A stretch of 64,000 nucleotides of DNA, from positions 248,001-312,000 of the forward strand of contig NZ_JAQIYM010000007.1 in the NCBI RefSeq assembly GCF_028823535.1. The letters are read 5' to 3'. A program made the translations under genes and the position numbers. Positions 54,963-63,425 of the stretch are shown piece by piece (position 1 is the stretch's first letter; each line of letters starts with the position of its first letter). Below the pieces are notes generated by a model, which saw only the letters and a program-made list of their open reading frames with translations, was not told where the DNA came from and made no database searches. The stretch is from Pseudomonas serbica. Lineage in GTDB: Bacteria; Pseudomonadota; Gammaproteobacteria; Pseudomonadales; Pseudomonadaceae.

Positions 54963-55907
54963 ATGTCAGGACAACAGATCGCCGATCGCACATTGCTGGA
55001 GCTGGGCAGGCTTCTCGCTGCCGAAGACTACCGTTTCATCACCCCGACGCCCTTGACCCACGAACGGGTGTGCCAGCGCTTTGCGCCGCCCTTGGCCAAG
55101 GACCTGCGGGATGCGTTCGGCTGGTCGATGCCCTTCGATCACAGGCTGTTCTCAGCAGAACAACTGGCTGAACTGGAACAGGCGGGCATCGTCGAGAAAG
55201 CGGGCAATCTGTGGCGTAGCACCGTGCGCTGGTCAAGCCTGGGGCGCTTACTGATTGCCCATTCGGCGTACCCCACCACGCAGTCCGATTCGGTATTTTT
55301 CGGGCCCGACAGCTACCGTTTTGCGCAATTGATCGAAGCCTATTTGCAGCAGCGCGCGGAACCCGTGCGGCGAGCGGTGGACATCGGCTGCGGGTCCGGC
55401 ATTGGCGCGCTGGTGGTCGCCCTTGCCCGGCCGGATGCCGAAGTGTTGGCGGTGGATATCAATCCACGGGCGCTGCGCTTGTCGGCGGTAAATGCCGAGC
55501 TGGCCCAGGCGAGCAATGTCAGCGCTTACCACAGCGATGTGTTGGGCAGTGTCGAAGGGCAGTTCGACCTGATCATCGCCAATCCGCCCTACATGAACGA
55601 CAGCCAGCAACGCGCCTATCGCCATGGCGGCGGCGCGTTGGGGGAAGCCTTGTCGCTGCGCATCGTGCGCGAATCGCTGCCGCGCCTGGACAAGAACGGC
55701 AGCCTGGTGCTGTACACCGGGGTGGCAATGGTCGCCGGCGGCGACCCCTTCCTGGAGTCCGTCCAGCCGCTGCTGGGCGAGGACAGGTACGACTGGACCT
55801 ATCGAGAGCTGGACCCCGACGTGTTCGGCGAGGAACTGCTCAAACCCGGTTATGAACGGGTGGAGCGCATCGCCGTGGTGGCGTTGATCGTAACCCGCCG
55901 GCAATGA
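54963..55907 (+). CDS. SAM-dependent methyltransferase, HemK/RlmG-like (NPPY type)
   Basis: 314 residues from the ATG at 54963 (AGGAGAG just upstream). Motif I VDIGCGSGIGALVVAL, motif II AVDINPRAL, and IIANPPYMND, the NPPY motif of N-methyltransferases acting on amide or amine nitrogen. A long N-terminal helical domain precedes it. It follows the HDO gene by 17 bases, so the two probably act in one pathway. Confidence 0.88.
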   Translation: MSGQQIADRTLLELGRLLAAEDYRFITPTPLTHERVCQRFAPPLAKDLRDAFGWSMPFDHRLFSAEQLAELEQAGIVEKAGNLWRSTVRWSSLGRLLIAHSAYPTTQSDSVFFGPDSYRFAQLIEAYLQQRAEPVRRAVDIGCGSGIGALVVALARPDAEVLAVDINPRALRLSAVNAELAQASNVSAYHSDVLGSVEGQFDLIIANPPYMNDSQQRAYRHGGGALGEALSLRIVRESLPRLDKNGSLVLYTGVAMVAGGDPFLESVQPLLGEDRYDWTYRELDPDVFGEELLKPGYERVERIAVVALIVTRRQ

Positions 55908-55919
55908 TGCAACGGCGGA

Positions 55920-56072
55920 TCAGTTGCCGTCCGCCACCTTGCGTTGTATCTCGTCAACTTTGCGCTGCAGGTCCTCGGCTTGCTCCTCGGTGGTTTCGGG
56001 GGGCGAAGGCGCAAGGCTTTCATCCTCCTCGGTCGGCGTGTCGGCAGGGGTGATGCGGTCATCGTTGTTCAT
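55920..56072 (-). CDS. very short acidic protein (50 residues)
   Basis: ATG at 56072 with AGGAGG 8 bases upstream, stop TGA at 55920. Translation begins MNNDDRITPADTPTEEDESL and ends DLQRKVDEIQRKVADGN, a short heptad-like helix. Codon use is normal for this genome and the ribosome site is strong, so it is likely real although below usual length cut-offs. It is convergent with the methyltransferase gene (13 bases apart). No family recognised. Confidence 0.65.
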   Translation of the reverse strand: MNNDDRITPADTPTEEDESLAPSPPETTEEQAEDLQRKVDEIQRKVADGN

Positions 56073-56132
56073 GGCGCTGGCCTCCTGTGGGTAAACATTG
56101 GAGCTAGGCCTGGGCTACGAGTTCGGGATTTT

Positions 56133-56663
56133 TCACGGCTGGCCTTTTGACCAATGTTCGCTCACCGCGCCATGGCCACCCTGCACCGGGTCCTGATCGG
56201 GAAACGGCAGGGTGTCGATGCTCTGCTGTTGCGCAGCGCTCGGTGCTTCACGGCAAATGTCGGCGTGCTGGCCCGGCGGGTAGGCGCCGATCACCAGGAA
56301 GTCGTCGCTCGAATCCAGGTTGCAGTGGCCGGTGCCGGCCGGCAACAGCAGTACATCCCCGGCACCGACTTCCAGCACAACGCCATCGGGTCCGCCCAGC
56401 ATCAGGCGTGCGTGCCCGCTGGCCACCCCAAGCACTTCATGGCCTTCGGTGTGGTAGTGGTGATAGTCATATACCCCGTAGCGCCATTGCGGCGGCCAGC
56501 CGTTGGCGCTGAAGGTTTGCTCGAACAGCGCTGCGGGATCGTCGCCCTGGACAGCGATGGCCTTGGGATAGATCAGCACCGGCAGGCGCGGGTTATTCGG
56601 CACCCAGCCGTTGCGTTCAAACATCAATTTTTGCGCGCGAGCATGCGCTGGCGAGCTGGTCAT
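56133..56663 (-). CDS. cupin-domain protein
   Basis: 176 residues from the ATG at 56663 (GGCGGAG 7 bases upstream). Cupin motif 1 is YHHYHTEGHEVLGVASG (His, His, Glu) and motif 2 is LLLPAGTGHCNL. The N-terminal 60 residues (FERNGWVPNNPRLPVLIYPK) fit the family of small single-cupin proteins of unknown function. Metal binding is likely. It is divergent from the ACAD-like gene, with ~190 bases between the starts. Confidence 0.88.
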   Translation of the reverse strand: MTSSPAHARAQKLMFERNGWVPNNPRLPVLIYPKAIAVQGDDPAALFEQTFSANGWPPQWRYGVYDYHHYHTEGHEVLGVASGHARLMLGGPDGVVLEVGAGDVLLLPAGTGHCNLDSSDDFLVIGAYPPGQHADICREAPSAAQQQSIDTLPFPDQDPVQGGHGAVSEHWSKGQP

Positions 56664-56852
56664 CTGCGTTCTCCGCCGTTGCCCATCGATTGAAGGGTGT
56701 CTATAGAACAGAGACATTGCCCGGGCGTGGGTGGTTCTAAAAACTGGCTCAGCCTTTCCAGCGCAGATGCAATGAACTCCTGCAGGCCGCTTGCCTCTCA
56801 ACTTCAAGTCTTGAATATCAAGAGCACTGAGTCGCGACCAGGGAGAATCGGC

Positions 56853-57881
56853 ATGAGCCATGCGGCAACCCTCGACAGTCTGCTGCAGACGTTTGCCTGC
56901 CGGCCTGCGATACGCACCGCGGACGCTGCGCTGCAACCGCTGCTGCAACAACTGATCAGCGCTGGATTTGCCGACCTGCCAATGCCGGGGCAAGGCCGTA
57001 CGCTGGAGCGCTGGCGCACCCTGGCCACCGTCTCCGCCAGCGACCTGGGGCTGGTCAAGTTGTTCGAAGGCCATACCGATGCGTTGGCGATCATGAAAGA
57101 ACTCGAGCCCGACTGGCCTGCGGCCGCGGGCAGCTGGGGAACCTGGGCGGCCGAGCCGGCCTTTGCCCGGCTCAACATCGTCGATCGGCAGGCAGGCAAC
57201 GTGTACCTGCAAGGGCGCAAAGCCTGGTGTTCCGGCGCCGCCGTGCTCGATCATGCGCTCGTGACGGCATGGGACGAACAGCAGCGACCGCAGTTGGTCG
57301 CGGTCACGTTGCGCCAGCCCACGATCAAACTGCTCGAGGAGGGATGGCAGGCGGTTGGCATGGGCAGTACAGCCAGTGTCGACCTGCTGTTCGAAGGCGC
57401 GCTTGGCCGTTGTGTCGGGGCGCCCGGGCAGTATGTCGACCGACCCGGCTTCTGGCATGGTGGCGGCGGGATTGCCGCGTGCTGGTACGGCGCCGCCTGC
57501 GCGCTCGCCGGTTACCTTCGCCAGCACTGTACGCAGCCGTATTGCGACGCCCATGCGCAGGCTCATCTGGGGGCCGTCGATACGGCGCTGTGCGCAGCCC
57601 GGGCGGTGCTTCGGGAGACCGCTCACTGGATCGATGACAACCCCCAAGGCTCAGCGCAACTTCCGGTCCGACGCCTGCGTGCCCAGGTCGAAGTCGTGGT
57701 GGACAGCGTGCTGGCCCATGTCGGGCGCGGGTTGGGGGCCACACCGTTCTGTCGTGACAGTCACTTCGCCAGGCTCGCTGCCGACCTGCCGGTCTTCGTG
57801 CGTCAGAGCCATGCGCAAAAGGACCTGGCGCAGCTTGGAAAGCAGCTTGCCGTGCACCCGCAAGAGGGTTGGGAGCTGTGA
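56853..57881 (+). CDS. acyl-CoA-dehydrogenase-like flavoprotein
   Basis: 342 residues from the ATG at 56853 (AGGGAGAA upstream). ACAD pattern is weak but readable: GSWGTWAAEP, AWCSGAAVLDHALVT, QAVGMGSTASVDLLFEG and a helical C-terminus. Short compared with ordinary ACADs (~380) and lacking an obvious catalytic Glu motif. It starts a tightly packed set: the deacetylase GTG overlaps its TGA. Confidence 0.75.
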   Translation: MSHAATLDSLLQTFACRPAIRTADAALQPLLQQLISAGFADLPMPGQGRTLERWRTLATVSASDLGLVKLFEGHTDALAIMKELEPDWPAAAGSWGTWAAEPAFARLNIVDRQAGNVYLQGRKAWCSGAAVLDHALVTAWDEQQRPQLVAVTLRQPTIKLLEEGWQAVGMGSTASVDLLFEGALGRCVGAPGQYVDRPGFWHGGGGIAACWYGAACALAGYLRQHCTQPYCDAHAQAHLGAVDTALCAARAVLRETAHWIDDNPQGSAQLPVRRLRAQVEVVVDSVLAHVGRGLGATPFCRDSHFARLAADLPVFVRQSHAQKDLAQLGKQLAVHPQEGWEL

Positions 57882-58651
57882 GCGCCGAGCCGGTTTCTCA
57901 AGGGCCAAATCTCATCCAGGGCCCGGGCACATCGCTGGCCCAATGGCAGGCCAGTGAACGGTTGGCGCGGGTGCCCACCATCACCCACCGTCAACTGGTG
58001 CCCACCGGGCAGCGCCTGGTGGTGGTCGCCCCGCATCCTGACGATGAAGTCCTCGGTTGCGCGGGCATCCTGGCCGGGATGCAGGGCAGGGAGGCCGACG
58101 TCCTGCTGATCGCGGTCACCGATGGCGAAGCCAGCCATCCGCAGTCACGGCACTGGACTCCGACGCGCCTGCGACAACAGCGCCCGAAAGAGAGCATGCG
58201 CGCGCTCGCCTGCATGGGGCTCGATGTCACTGCACTGGACTGGCAGCGCCTGGGTTTGCCCGACAGTGGCGTGGCGGGGCAGGAGGCGTTATTGATCGAG
58301 CGGCTGATGGCATTGATCCGCCCGCACGATCGGGTGATCACCACCTGGCGACTGGACGGCCACTGCGATCACGAAGCGACCGGCCGGGCGACTGCCTGTG
58401 CGGTCGCTCAGCAAGGGGCCTGCTTGATCGAAGTGCCGGTCTGGGCGTGGCATTGGGCGCGGCCGGACGATGCCCGGATCCCCTGGGCGCGGGCGCACAA
58501 ATACCGGCTTGAACCGCAGGTGTTGGCGCAAAAGCGCCAGGCCATTGCCGCCCATGTCTCACAGGTCAGCCCTGAGGGACAGGCACCGGCGGTCTTGAGT
58601 CGAGAAACCCTCGAACGCCTGCTGCAACCTTTTGAACTGGTGTTCCTATGA
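57878..58651 (+). CDS. PIG-L/LmbE-family deacetylase
   Basis: 257 residues from the GTG at 57878, which overlaps the previous stop (GTGA). Zinc motif VVVAPHPDDEVLGCAGIL and the distal DGHCDHEATG (H-x-D-H) are intact. Family members remove acetyl from GlcNAc-containing conjugates (MshB, BshB, GlcNAc-PI deacetylase). In the cluster it probably deacetylates a sugar attached by the GT2. Confidence 0.92.
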   Translation: MSAEPVSQGPNLIQGPGTSLAQWQASERLARVPTITHRQLVPTGQRLVVVAPHPDDEVLGCAGILAGMQGREADVLLIAVTDGEASHPQSRHWTPTRLRQQRPKESMRALACMGLDVTALDWQRLGLPDSGVAGQEALLIERLMALIRPHDRVITTWRLDGHCDHEATGRATACAVAQQGACLIEVPVWAWHWARPDDARIPWARAHKYRLEPQVLAQKRQAIAAHVSQVSPEGQAPAVLSRETLERLLQPFELVFL

Positions 58652-59247
58652 GCCTCTCGCCCGACTACTTCAAGCAAATGTTCGAGGCCAGCGATGACCC
58701 CTGGTCCTTTCGGACCCGCTGGTACGAAAAGCGCAAGCGCGAACTGACGCTGGCCAGCCTGACGCGCCAGCGTTATCAGCGTGTGTTCGAGCCGGCCTGT
58801 GCCAACGGTGAACTCAGTGCGGTGCTGGCCGGGCGCAGCGATGCCTTGTTCTGCCAGGACATCAACGCGAAGGCGGTGACACTGGCGCGCCAGCGCTTGA
58901 GCGGCTTGCAGCATGTCCGCGTCGAACAGGCCCGTATTCCCCAGGATTGGCCCAGCGGAGAGTTTGATCTTATCGTGCTGAGCGAGGTGGGCTACTTCCT
59001 CGATGCAGGCGAATGGCATCAGGTCATCGAGCAGACCTTGCGCAGCCTGGGCCCGGCGGGCAGCGTGCTGGCCTGCCACTGGTTGCATCCGATCGAGGGT
59101 TGTTCGCAGGACGGCCGCGACGTTCACGGGGCGCTTGCCGAACGCCTGCACCTGCATCGCCTGGTGCGCCATGAAGAAGCGGATTTCCTGCTCGAATACT
59201 GGAGCCGCTCGGCGACCTCGATTGACCTTGCCGAGACCTGCCAATAG
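58648..59247 (+). CDS. NodS-like SAM-dependent methyltransferase
   Basis: 199 residues. NodS-type start: DYFKQMFEASDDPWSFRTRW and KRKRELTLASL, followed by FEPACANGELSAVLA (motif I) and FDLIVLSEVGYFLD. NodS N-methylates the free amine of the deacetylated glucosamine end of Nod factors. The start overlaps the deacetylase stop (ATGA), so the deacetylase and methyltransferase are translationally coupled, consistent with acting in sequence. Confidence 0.9.
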   Translation: MSLSPDYFKQMFEASDDPWSFRTRWYEKRKRELTLASLTRQRYQRVFEPACANGELSAVLAGRSDALFCQDINAKAVTLARQRLSGLQHVRVEQARIPQDWPSGEFDLIVLSEVGYFLDAGEWHQVIEQTLRSLGPAGSVLACHWLHPIEGCSQDGRDVHGALAERLHLHRLVRHEEADFLLEYWSRSATSIDLAETCQ

Positions 59248-59898
59248 TTAAAAGGCCAACGACTTGAGGTAGTCACCAAAGCCTTCGCGGCACCGGCAGT
59301 GCTGGCGAGCGCTGGTCGTGACCCGGTTCCTCCCCGTCCACATGATGCGCGCGCCGCTGCGCTCCAGGTCAGCGACCAGCTGCACATCTTCGTGGGCGGG
59401 CAAGGCCTGGAATCCGCCTGCCTTGCGGTAGGCCGCCGAGGAAACACCGAGGTTGGCGCCATGGATATGCCGGTGACCGTCTACGGTGTGATAACTGGCG
59501 TGGTAGCGCTCGCGCACCCGCTCCGGGTGTTCGGACCAGTCGCTGACTTCGACCAGGCCGCAGACTGCATCCGCGTTGAAGCGGATCTGCTCTGCCAGCC
59601 AGGTATCGGGGACCACGCTGTCGGCATCGGTGAAGGCCAGCCAGCGTGCATCCTTCGCCAGCAGGTGTTCGGCACCCTGGGCCCGGGTTTTGCCAACGTT
59701 GCGGTGGTTGCAGCTCAGCGTCCACACGTCATAGGCCTGGGCGATGTCCAGGGAAGCGTCGGTGCAGTCGTCGAGGACGATCAGGATCCTGACTTCTTCA
59801 CGGTCCAGGTCCTGGTGAAAAGCTGCCGCCAGCAGCGACTCGATGCACTCTTCGAGGCGCTGTTCCTCGTTATGGACTGGCACAATCACGCCTATCAT
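59248..59898 (-). CDS. glycosyltransferase family 2
   Basis: 216 residues from the ATG at 59898 (GGGGG 7 bases upstream). GT2 motifs: MIGVIVPVHNEEQRLEECIE, LIVLDDCTDAS, FTDADSVVPDTW (DxD) and LPAHEDVQLVADLERSG (ED). No membrane helices. Its stop abuts the methyltransferase stop (59247/59248), with no terminator between, so it is convergent but part of the same conserved neighbourhood. Confidence 0.9.
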   Translation of the reverse strand: MIGVIVPVHNEEQRLEECIESLLAAAFHQDLDREEVRILIVLDDCTDASLDIAQAYDVWTLSCNHRNVGKTRAQGAEHLLAKDARWLAFTDADSVVPDTWLAEQIRFNADAVCGLVEVSDWSEHPERVRERYHASYHTVDGHRHIHGANLGVSSAAYRKAGGFQALPAHEDVQLVADLERSGARIMWTGRNRVTTSARQHCRCREGFGDYLKSLAF

Positions 59899-60079
59899 CT
59901 GCAAACCCCCATGCCTGGCTTTTCGATGTCGACCGGGATTGATGCCCGTTGGTTGCAACTGTTTGCAGGTAAAGGCGATCACTTATGGCGCTCGACCATT
60001 GATCCGCTGTCGTGAATGAAAAAAGGAACCGCTGCAGCCGCTTCGCGCCCTTAGTCATAAGCTGGGGGGGGAGAGGTGG

Positions 60080-60826
60080 ATGGATGTGAACGTTCAGTCA
60101 ATTTTCACAGGGTGCGCCGGTTGGAGCCTGGGCCGGGAATATTCGGCTGCCTTTACGGCTGCGGGCACCCACTTGCAGCGTTATGCGGCACGACTGAACT
60201 GCGTCGAGATCAACAGCTCGTTTTATCGCCCGCATCGCGTCCAAACCTACCAGCGCTGGGGCGCCAGCGTACCGGACGGTTTTCGCTTCAGCGTCAAGGT
60301 GCCCAAGCAGATCACCCATGTGCAGCGCTTGCAGGACTGTAACCAGGCGCTCGAGGAATTTGTGCTGCAATGTGCCGGGTTGGGCGATCGTCTGGGGGGC
60401 CTGCTGGTGCAGTTGCCGCCGTCGCTGGAATTCGTCGAGGCGCTGGCCGAGGCGTTTTTCGTCAGTCTCAGGCGGTGTTTTTCCGGGCCTGTGGTGCTTG
60501 AGCCCCGACATGAATCCTGGACAGGAGCCGAGGCATTGCTGGTGCACTATCGCGTCGCCCAGGCTGCGGTGGATCCTTCGCGCATCAGCACCGACTCGAC
60601 GCCTCGGGGCTGGCCGGGGTTCCGATACTGGCGGCTGCACGGCTCGCCGCGCATCTATCACAGCCCCTATGACCTGCCGCGGCTGGAACGCCTGGCAGGC
60701 GAGATGCAGGCAGCCGCCGCCGACGGACTGGCTGCCTGGTGCATCTTCGACAACACCGCCAGCGGCGCGGCACTGGGCAATGCCTTGACGCTGGCGCATA
60801 ACCTGGCCGCTAAACGCCTTTGGTAG
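60080..60826 (+). CDS. DUF72 (YecE-like) protein
   Basis: 248 residues. Family pattern: GCAGWSLGREY near the N-terminus, CVEINSSFYRPHRVQTYQRW, FRFSVKVPKQITHVQRL, LLVQLPPSL, FRYWRLHGSPRIYHSPY and WCIFDNTASGAALGNAL. TIM-barrel-like; function unknown. GAGAGGTGG overlaps the ATG closely, so the GTG at 60086 could be the real start. The 3' end overlaps the convergent Fsr-like gene by 17 bases. Confidence 0.9.
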   Translation: MDVNVQSIFTGCAGWSLGREYSAAFTAAGTHLQRYAARLNCVEINSSFYRPHRVQTYQRWGASVPDGFRFSVKVPKQITHVQRLQDCNQALEEFVLQCAGLGDRLGGLLVQLPPSLEFVEALAEAFFVSLRRCFSGPVVLEPRHESWTGAEALLVHYRVAQAAVDPSRISTDSTPRGWPGFRYWRLHGSPRIYHSPYDLPRLERLAGEMQAAAADGLAAWCIFDNTASGAALGNALTLAHNLAAKRLW

Positions 60827-62039
60827 ACGGCAACAGGATCGTGAGGATCCCCAGCAACGGCAGGAACGAGCACAGTGTGTACACGTACTCGATGCCGTGG
60901 ATATCCGCCAGGTGCCCGAGCAGCGCGGCGCCGATGCCGCCGAAACCGAACATCAGGCCGAAGAACACCCCGGCGATCATGCCGACGTTGCCGGGCACCA
61001 GTTCCTGGGCGAAGACCACGATGGCCGAGAAGGCCGAGGCGAGGATGAAGCCGATGATCATGCTCAGTACGCCCGTCCAGAACAGGTCGACATAGGGCAG
61101 GGCGAGGGTGAAGGGCGCGGCACCGAGGATCGAGAACCAGATCACCTGCTTGCGCCCGATCCGGTCGCCGATCGGGCCGCCGAAGAAGGTGCCGGCCGCT
61201 ACGGCGCCGAGGAACAGGAACAGGTACAGCTGCGAACTGGCCACCGACAGGTCGAACTTCTCGATCAGGTAGAAGGTGAAGTAGCTGGTGAAGCTGGCCA
61301 TGTAGAAATACTTGGAGAACACCAGCAAGGCCAGGACCACCAGGGCGAAACTCACCCGCTGCCTGGACAGGCCATGGGTGGCCTGGGTGCCTTGCTTGAG
61401 CTTGAACAGGTTCAGGTGGTTGCGGTACCAGCGGCTCAGGCCGTATTGCACGAGGATGGCGAAGACCGCGAACAGGCCGAACCAGGCGACGTTACCCTGG
61501 CCGTAGGGGATGACGATGGCCGCTGCCAGCAACGGGCCGAAGGCGCTGCCGGCGTTGCCCCCGACCTGGAAGGTGGACTGGGCCAGGCCATAGCGTCCAC
61601 CCGAGGCCAGGCGTGCGACGCGGGACGTTTCCGGGTGGAAGGTCGAGGAGCCAATGCCCACCAGGGCTGAAGCCACCAGGATCGCCCCGAAGCTGCCGAC
61701 CATAGCCAGCATCAGAATACCGATCAGGGTGCAGACCATGCCGGCCGGCAGCAGCCACGGCTTGGGGTGGCGGTCGGTGTAGTAGCCGACCCAGGGTTGC
61801 AGCAGCGAAGCGGTCAGTTGAAAGGTCAGGGTGATCAGGCCGACCTGGGTGAAGGTCAGGCCATAGGTGGCCTTGAGCATCGGGTAGATTGACGGCAGCA
61901 CGGCCTGGATCAGGTCGTTGATCAGGTGCGCCAGGGCACAGGCACCGATGACGCGCATCACCAACGGGCTGGCCTGGCTGGCCACCGAGGCGGTGGCCTT
62001 CTTGGAGGTAGTGGCGGAGGCGGTGGTACTGATGGACAT
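60810..62039 (-). CDS. MFS exporter, Fsr (fosmidomycin-resistance) type
   Basis: 409 residues from the ATG at 62039 (GGAAGGATCCC upstream). Twelve-helix MFS with ALAHLINDLIQAVLPSIYPM and VGIGSSTFHPETSRVARLAS, which are characteristic of Fsr. Fsr exports fosmidomycin and related phosphonates in E. coli; here the substrate is unknown. Divergent AraC regulator 135 bases away likely controls it. Confidence 0.92.
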   Translation of the reverse strand: MSISTTASATTSKKATASVASQASPLVMRVIGACALAHLINDLIQAVLPSIYPMLKATYGLTFTQVGLITLTFQLTASLLQPWVGYYTDRHPKPWLLPAGMVCTLIGILMLAMVGSFGAILVASALVGIGSSTFHPETSRVARLASGGRYGLAQSTFQVGGNAGSAFGPLLAAAIVIPYGQGNVAWFGLFAVFAILVQYGLSRWYRNHLNLFKLKQGTQATHGLSRQRVSFALVVLALLVFSKYFYMASFTSYFTFYLIEKFDLSVASSQLYLFLFLGAVAAGTFFGGPIGDRIGRKQVIWFSILGAAPFTLALPYVDLFWTGVLSMIIGFILASAFSAIVVFAQELVPGNVGMIAGVFFGLMFGFGGIGAALLGHLADIHGIEYVYTLCSFLPLLGILTILLPSTKGV

Positions 62040-62174
62040 GGGATCCTTCCAGAGAAAAAGCACGGCGGGCACTGGGTAAAAGCGCTGGCCATTTCAGGGT
62101 TCAGCGCTATCCTAGGGGGCGTCCGATTGCCTGTCTCGCGCAATTCGGGAATCGACTATCGCAAAAAGGGCATC

Positions 62175-62948
62175 ATGATCAAGTCGCTGGATGAATTCCT
62201 CAGGGAGATCGACGGGCGCGCCTGCGCCGTGAGCAGCAGCGCCACCGACTACCCGGAAAACTGGGTGATCGAAGCGCACTCGCATCAAGCCCACCAACTG
62301 ATCTACGCCATCGAAGGCGTGATGGTGGTGCACTCGGGATTGAGCCAGTGGACGGTGCCGCCCAGCCGTGGGATCTGGATGCCGAGCCGGCACATTCACT
62401 CGATCCGCTGCGTCGGGCCGTTGAAAATGCGCAGCCTGTTTGTACGTCCCGAGGCGGCTGCGGACATGCCAGCGGAACCCAGGGCGGTGAGTATTTCGGC
62501 GTTGCTCAGTGAGTTGATCAAGGTTTCGGTGCAGATCACTGCGCCCTACGAAGCGGATTCGCGCGAAGGCCGGGTGATGCGCCTGATCCTCGATGAACTG
62601 CGGATCTTGCCGACCCTGCCTTTGCACCTGCCTCAGCCTACGGACCCGCGGATCAAGGCGGTGTGTTCAGCGTTGCAGCGCGATCCCGGCGATGGCTCGA
62701 CCCTGGCGCACTGGAGCGCACGCCTGGACCTCGACGAGAAAACCATCCAGCGCCTGTTCCGCAAGGAAACCGGGATGACCTTTGGCCAATGGCGTCAGCA
62801 GGCGCGTTTGCTGCTGGCCCTGGAGCGTATTGCCGTCGGCGAGAAGATCATCGACATTGCCGGAGAGCTGGGCTACGACAGCCCCAGTGCGTTCACCAGC
62901 ATGTTCAAGAAACAGTTCGGCAAGACCCCCAGTCATTTCTTCAGGTAA
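62175..62948 (+). CDS. AraC-family regulator, cupin sensor, divergent from the Fsr-like exporter
   Basis: 257 residues from the ATG at 62175 (AAAGGG 6 bases upstream). N-terminal cupin sensor: EAHSHQAHQLIYAIEGVMVV and MPSRHIHSIRCVG. C-terminal HTH: ARLDLDEKTIQRLFRKETGM and IIDIAGELGYDSPSAFTSMF. Likely controls the divergent exporter gene. Confidence 0.92.
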   Translation: MIKSLDEFLREIDGRACAVSSSATDYPENWVIEAHSHQAHQLIYAIEGVMVVHSGLSQWTVPPSRGIWMPSRHIHSIRCVGPLKMRSLFVRPEAAADMPAEPRAVSISALLSELIKVSVQITAPYEADSREGRVMRLILDELRILPTLPLHLPQPTDPRIKAVCSALQRDPGDGSTLAHWSARLDLDEKTIQRLFRKETGMTFGQWRQQARLLLALERIAVGEKIIDIAGELGYDSPSAFTSMFKKQFGKTPSHFFR

Positions 62949-63013
62949 CCGCGCGCCTGCTCGCGAAGGCGACCTTACAGCCAACCCAACTCCCACGGCC
63001 GTACCCGATCCAC

Positions 63014-63385
63014 TGTAGGAGCTGGCTTGCCAGCGAAGGCGGTGTGTCAGTCACCAGAGCTGTTGGATGTGCCGGCCTCTTCGCTGGCAAGCCAGCTCCT
63101 ACAGGTTCCACAGCGCACACGAAAGCTGCGTATGGCCACAAATCCCTTGTAGGAGCTGGCTTGCCAGCGAAGGCGGTGTGTCAGTCACCCGTGATGTTGG
63201 ATGCGCCGACCTCTTCGCTGGCAAGCCAGCTCAGGTTCCACAGCGCACACGAAAGCTGCGTATGGCCACAAATCACACTGTAGGAGCTGGCTTGCCAGCG
63301 ATGGAGGTCAACGCTGACGCGTGAAGCCTGACACCCCGCGGTGTTCTCAGGTTTTTCGCGAGCAGGCTCGCTCCCACAGGGGGCC
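63014..63385. repeat. REP array, two and a half units
   Basis: REP starts at 63014, 63149 and 63279 (135- and 130-base steps) with opposite REPs between; the second opposite REP is cut short after CAAGCCAGCTCAGG. The linker CACACGAAAGCTGCGTATGG is shared with the 44.9-kb array. A second-family REP (GCGAGCAGGCTCGCTCCCAC) lies at ~63360. No gene in 62949-63425. Confidence 0.92.
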
Positions 63386-63425
63386 GCCGCCCGGCCGCCT
63401 GATCGTGAGCGTAGGTATTAATCTT

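Noticed and set aside
56853..59898. Nod factor biosynthesis operon
   Set aside because: The deacetylase is LmbE-type, not a NodB polysaccharide deacetylase, and the GT2 is short and soluble unlike NodC; only the reaction logic is similar.
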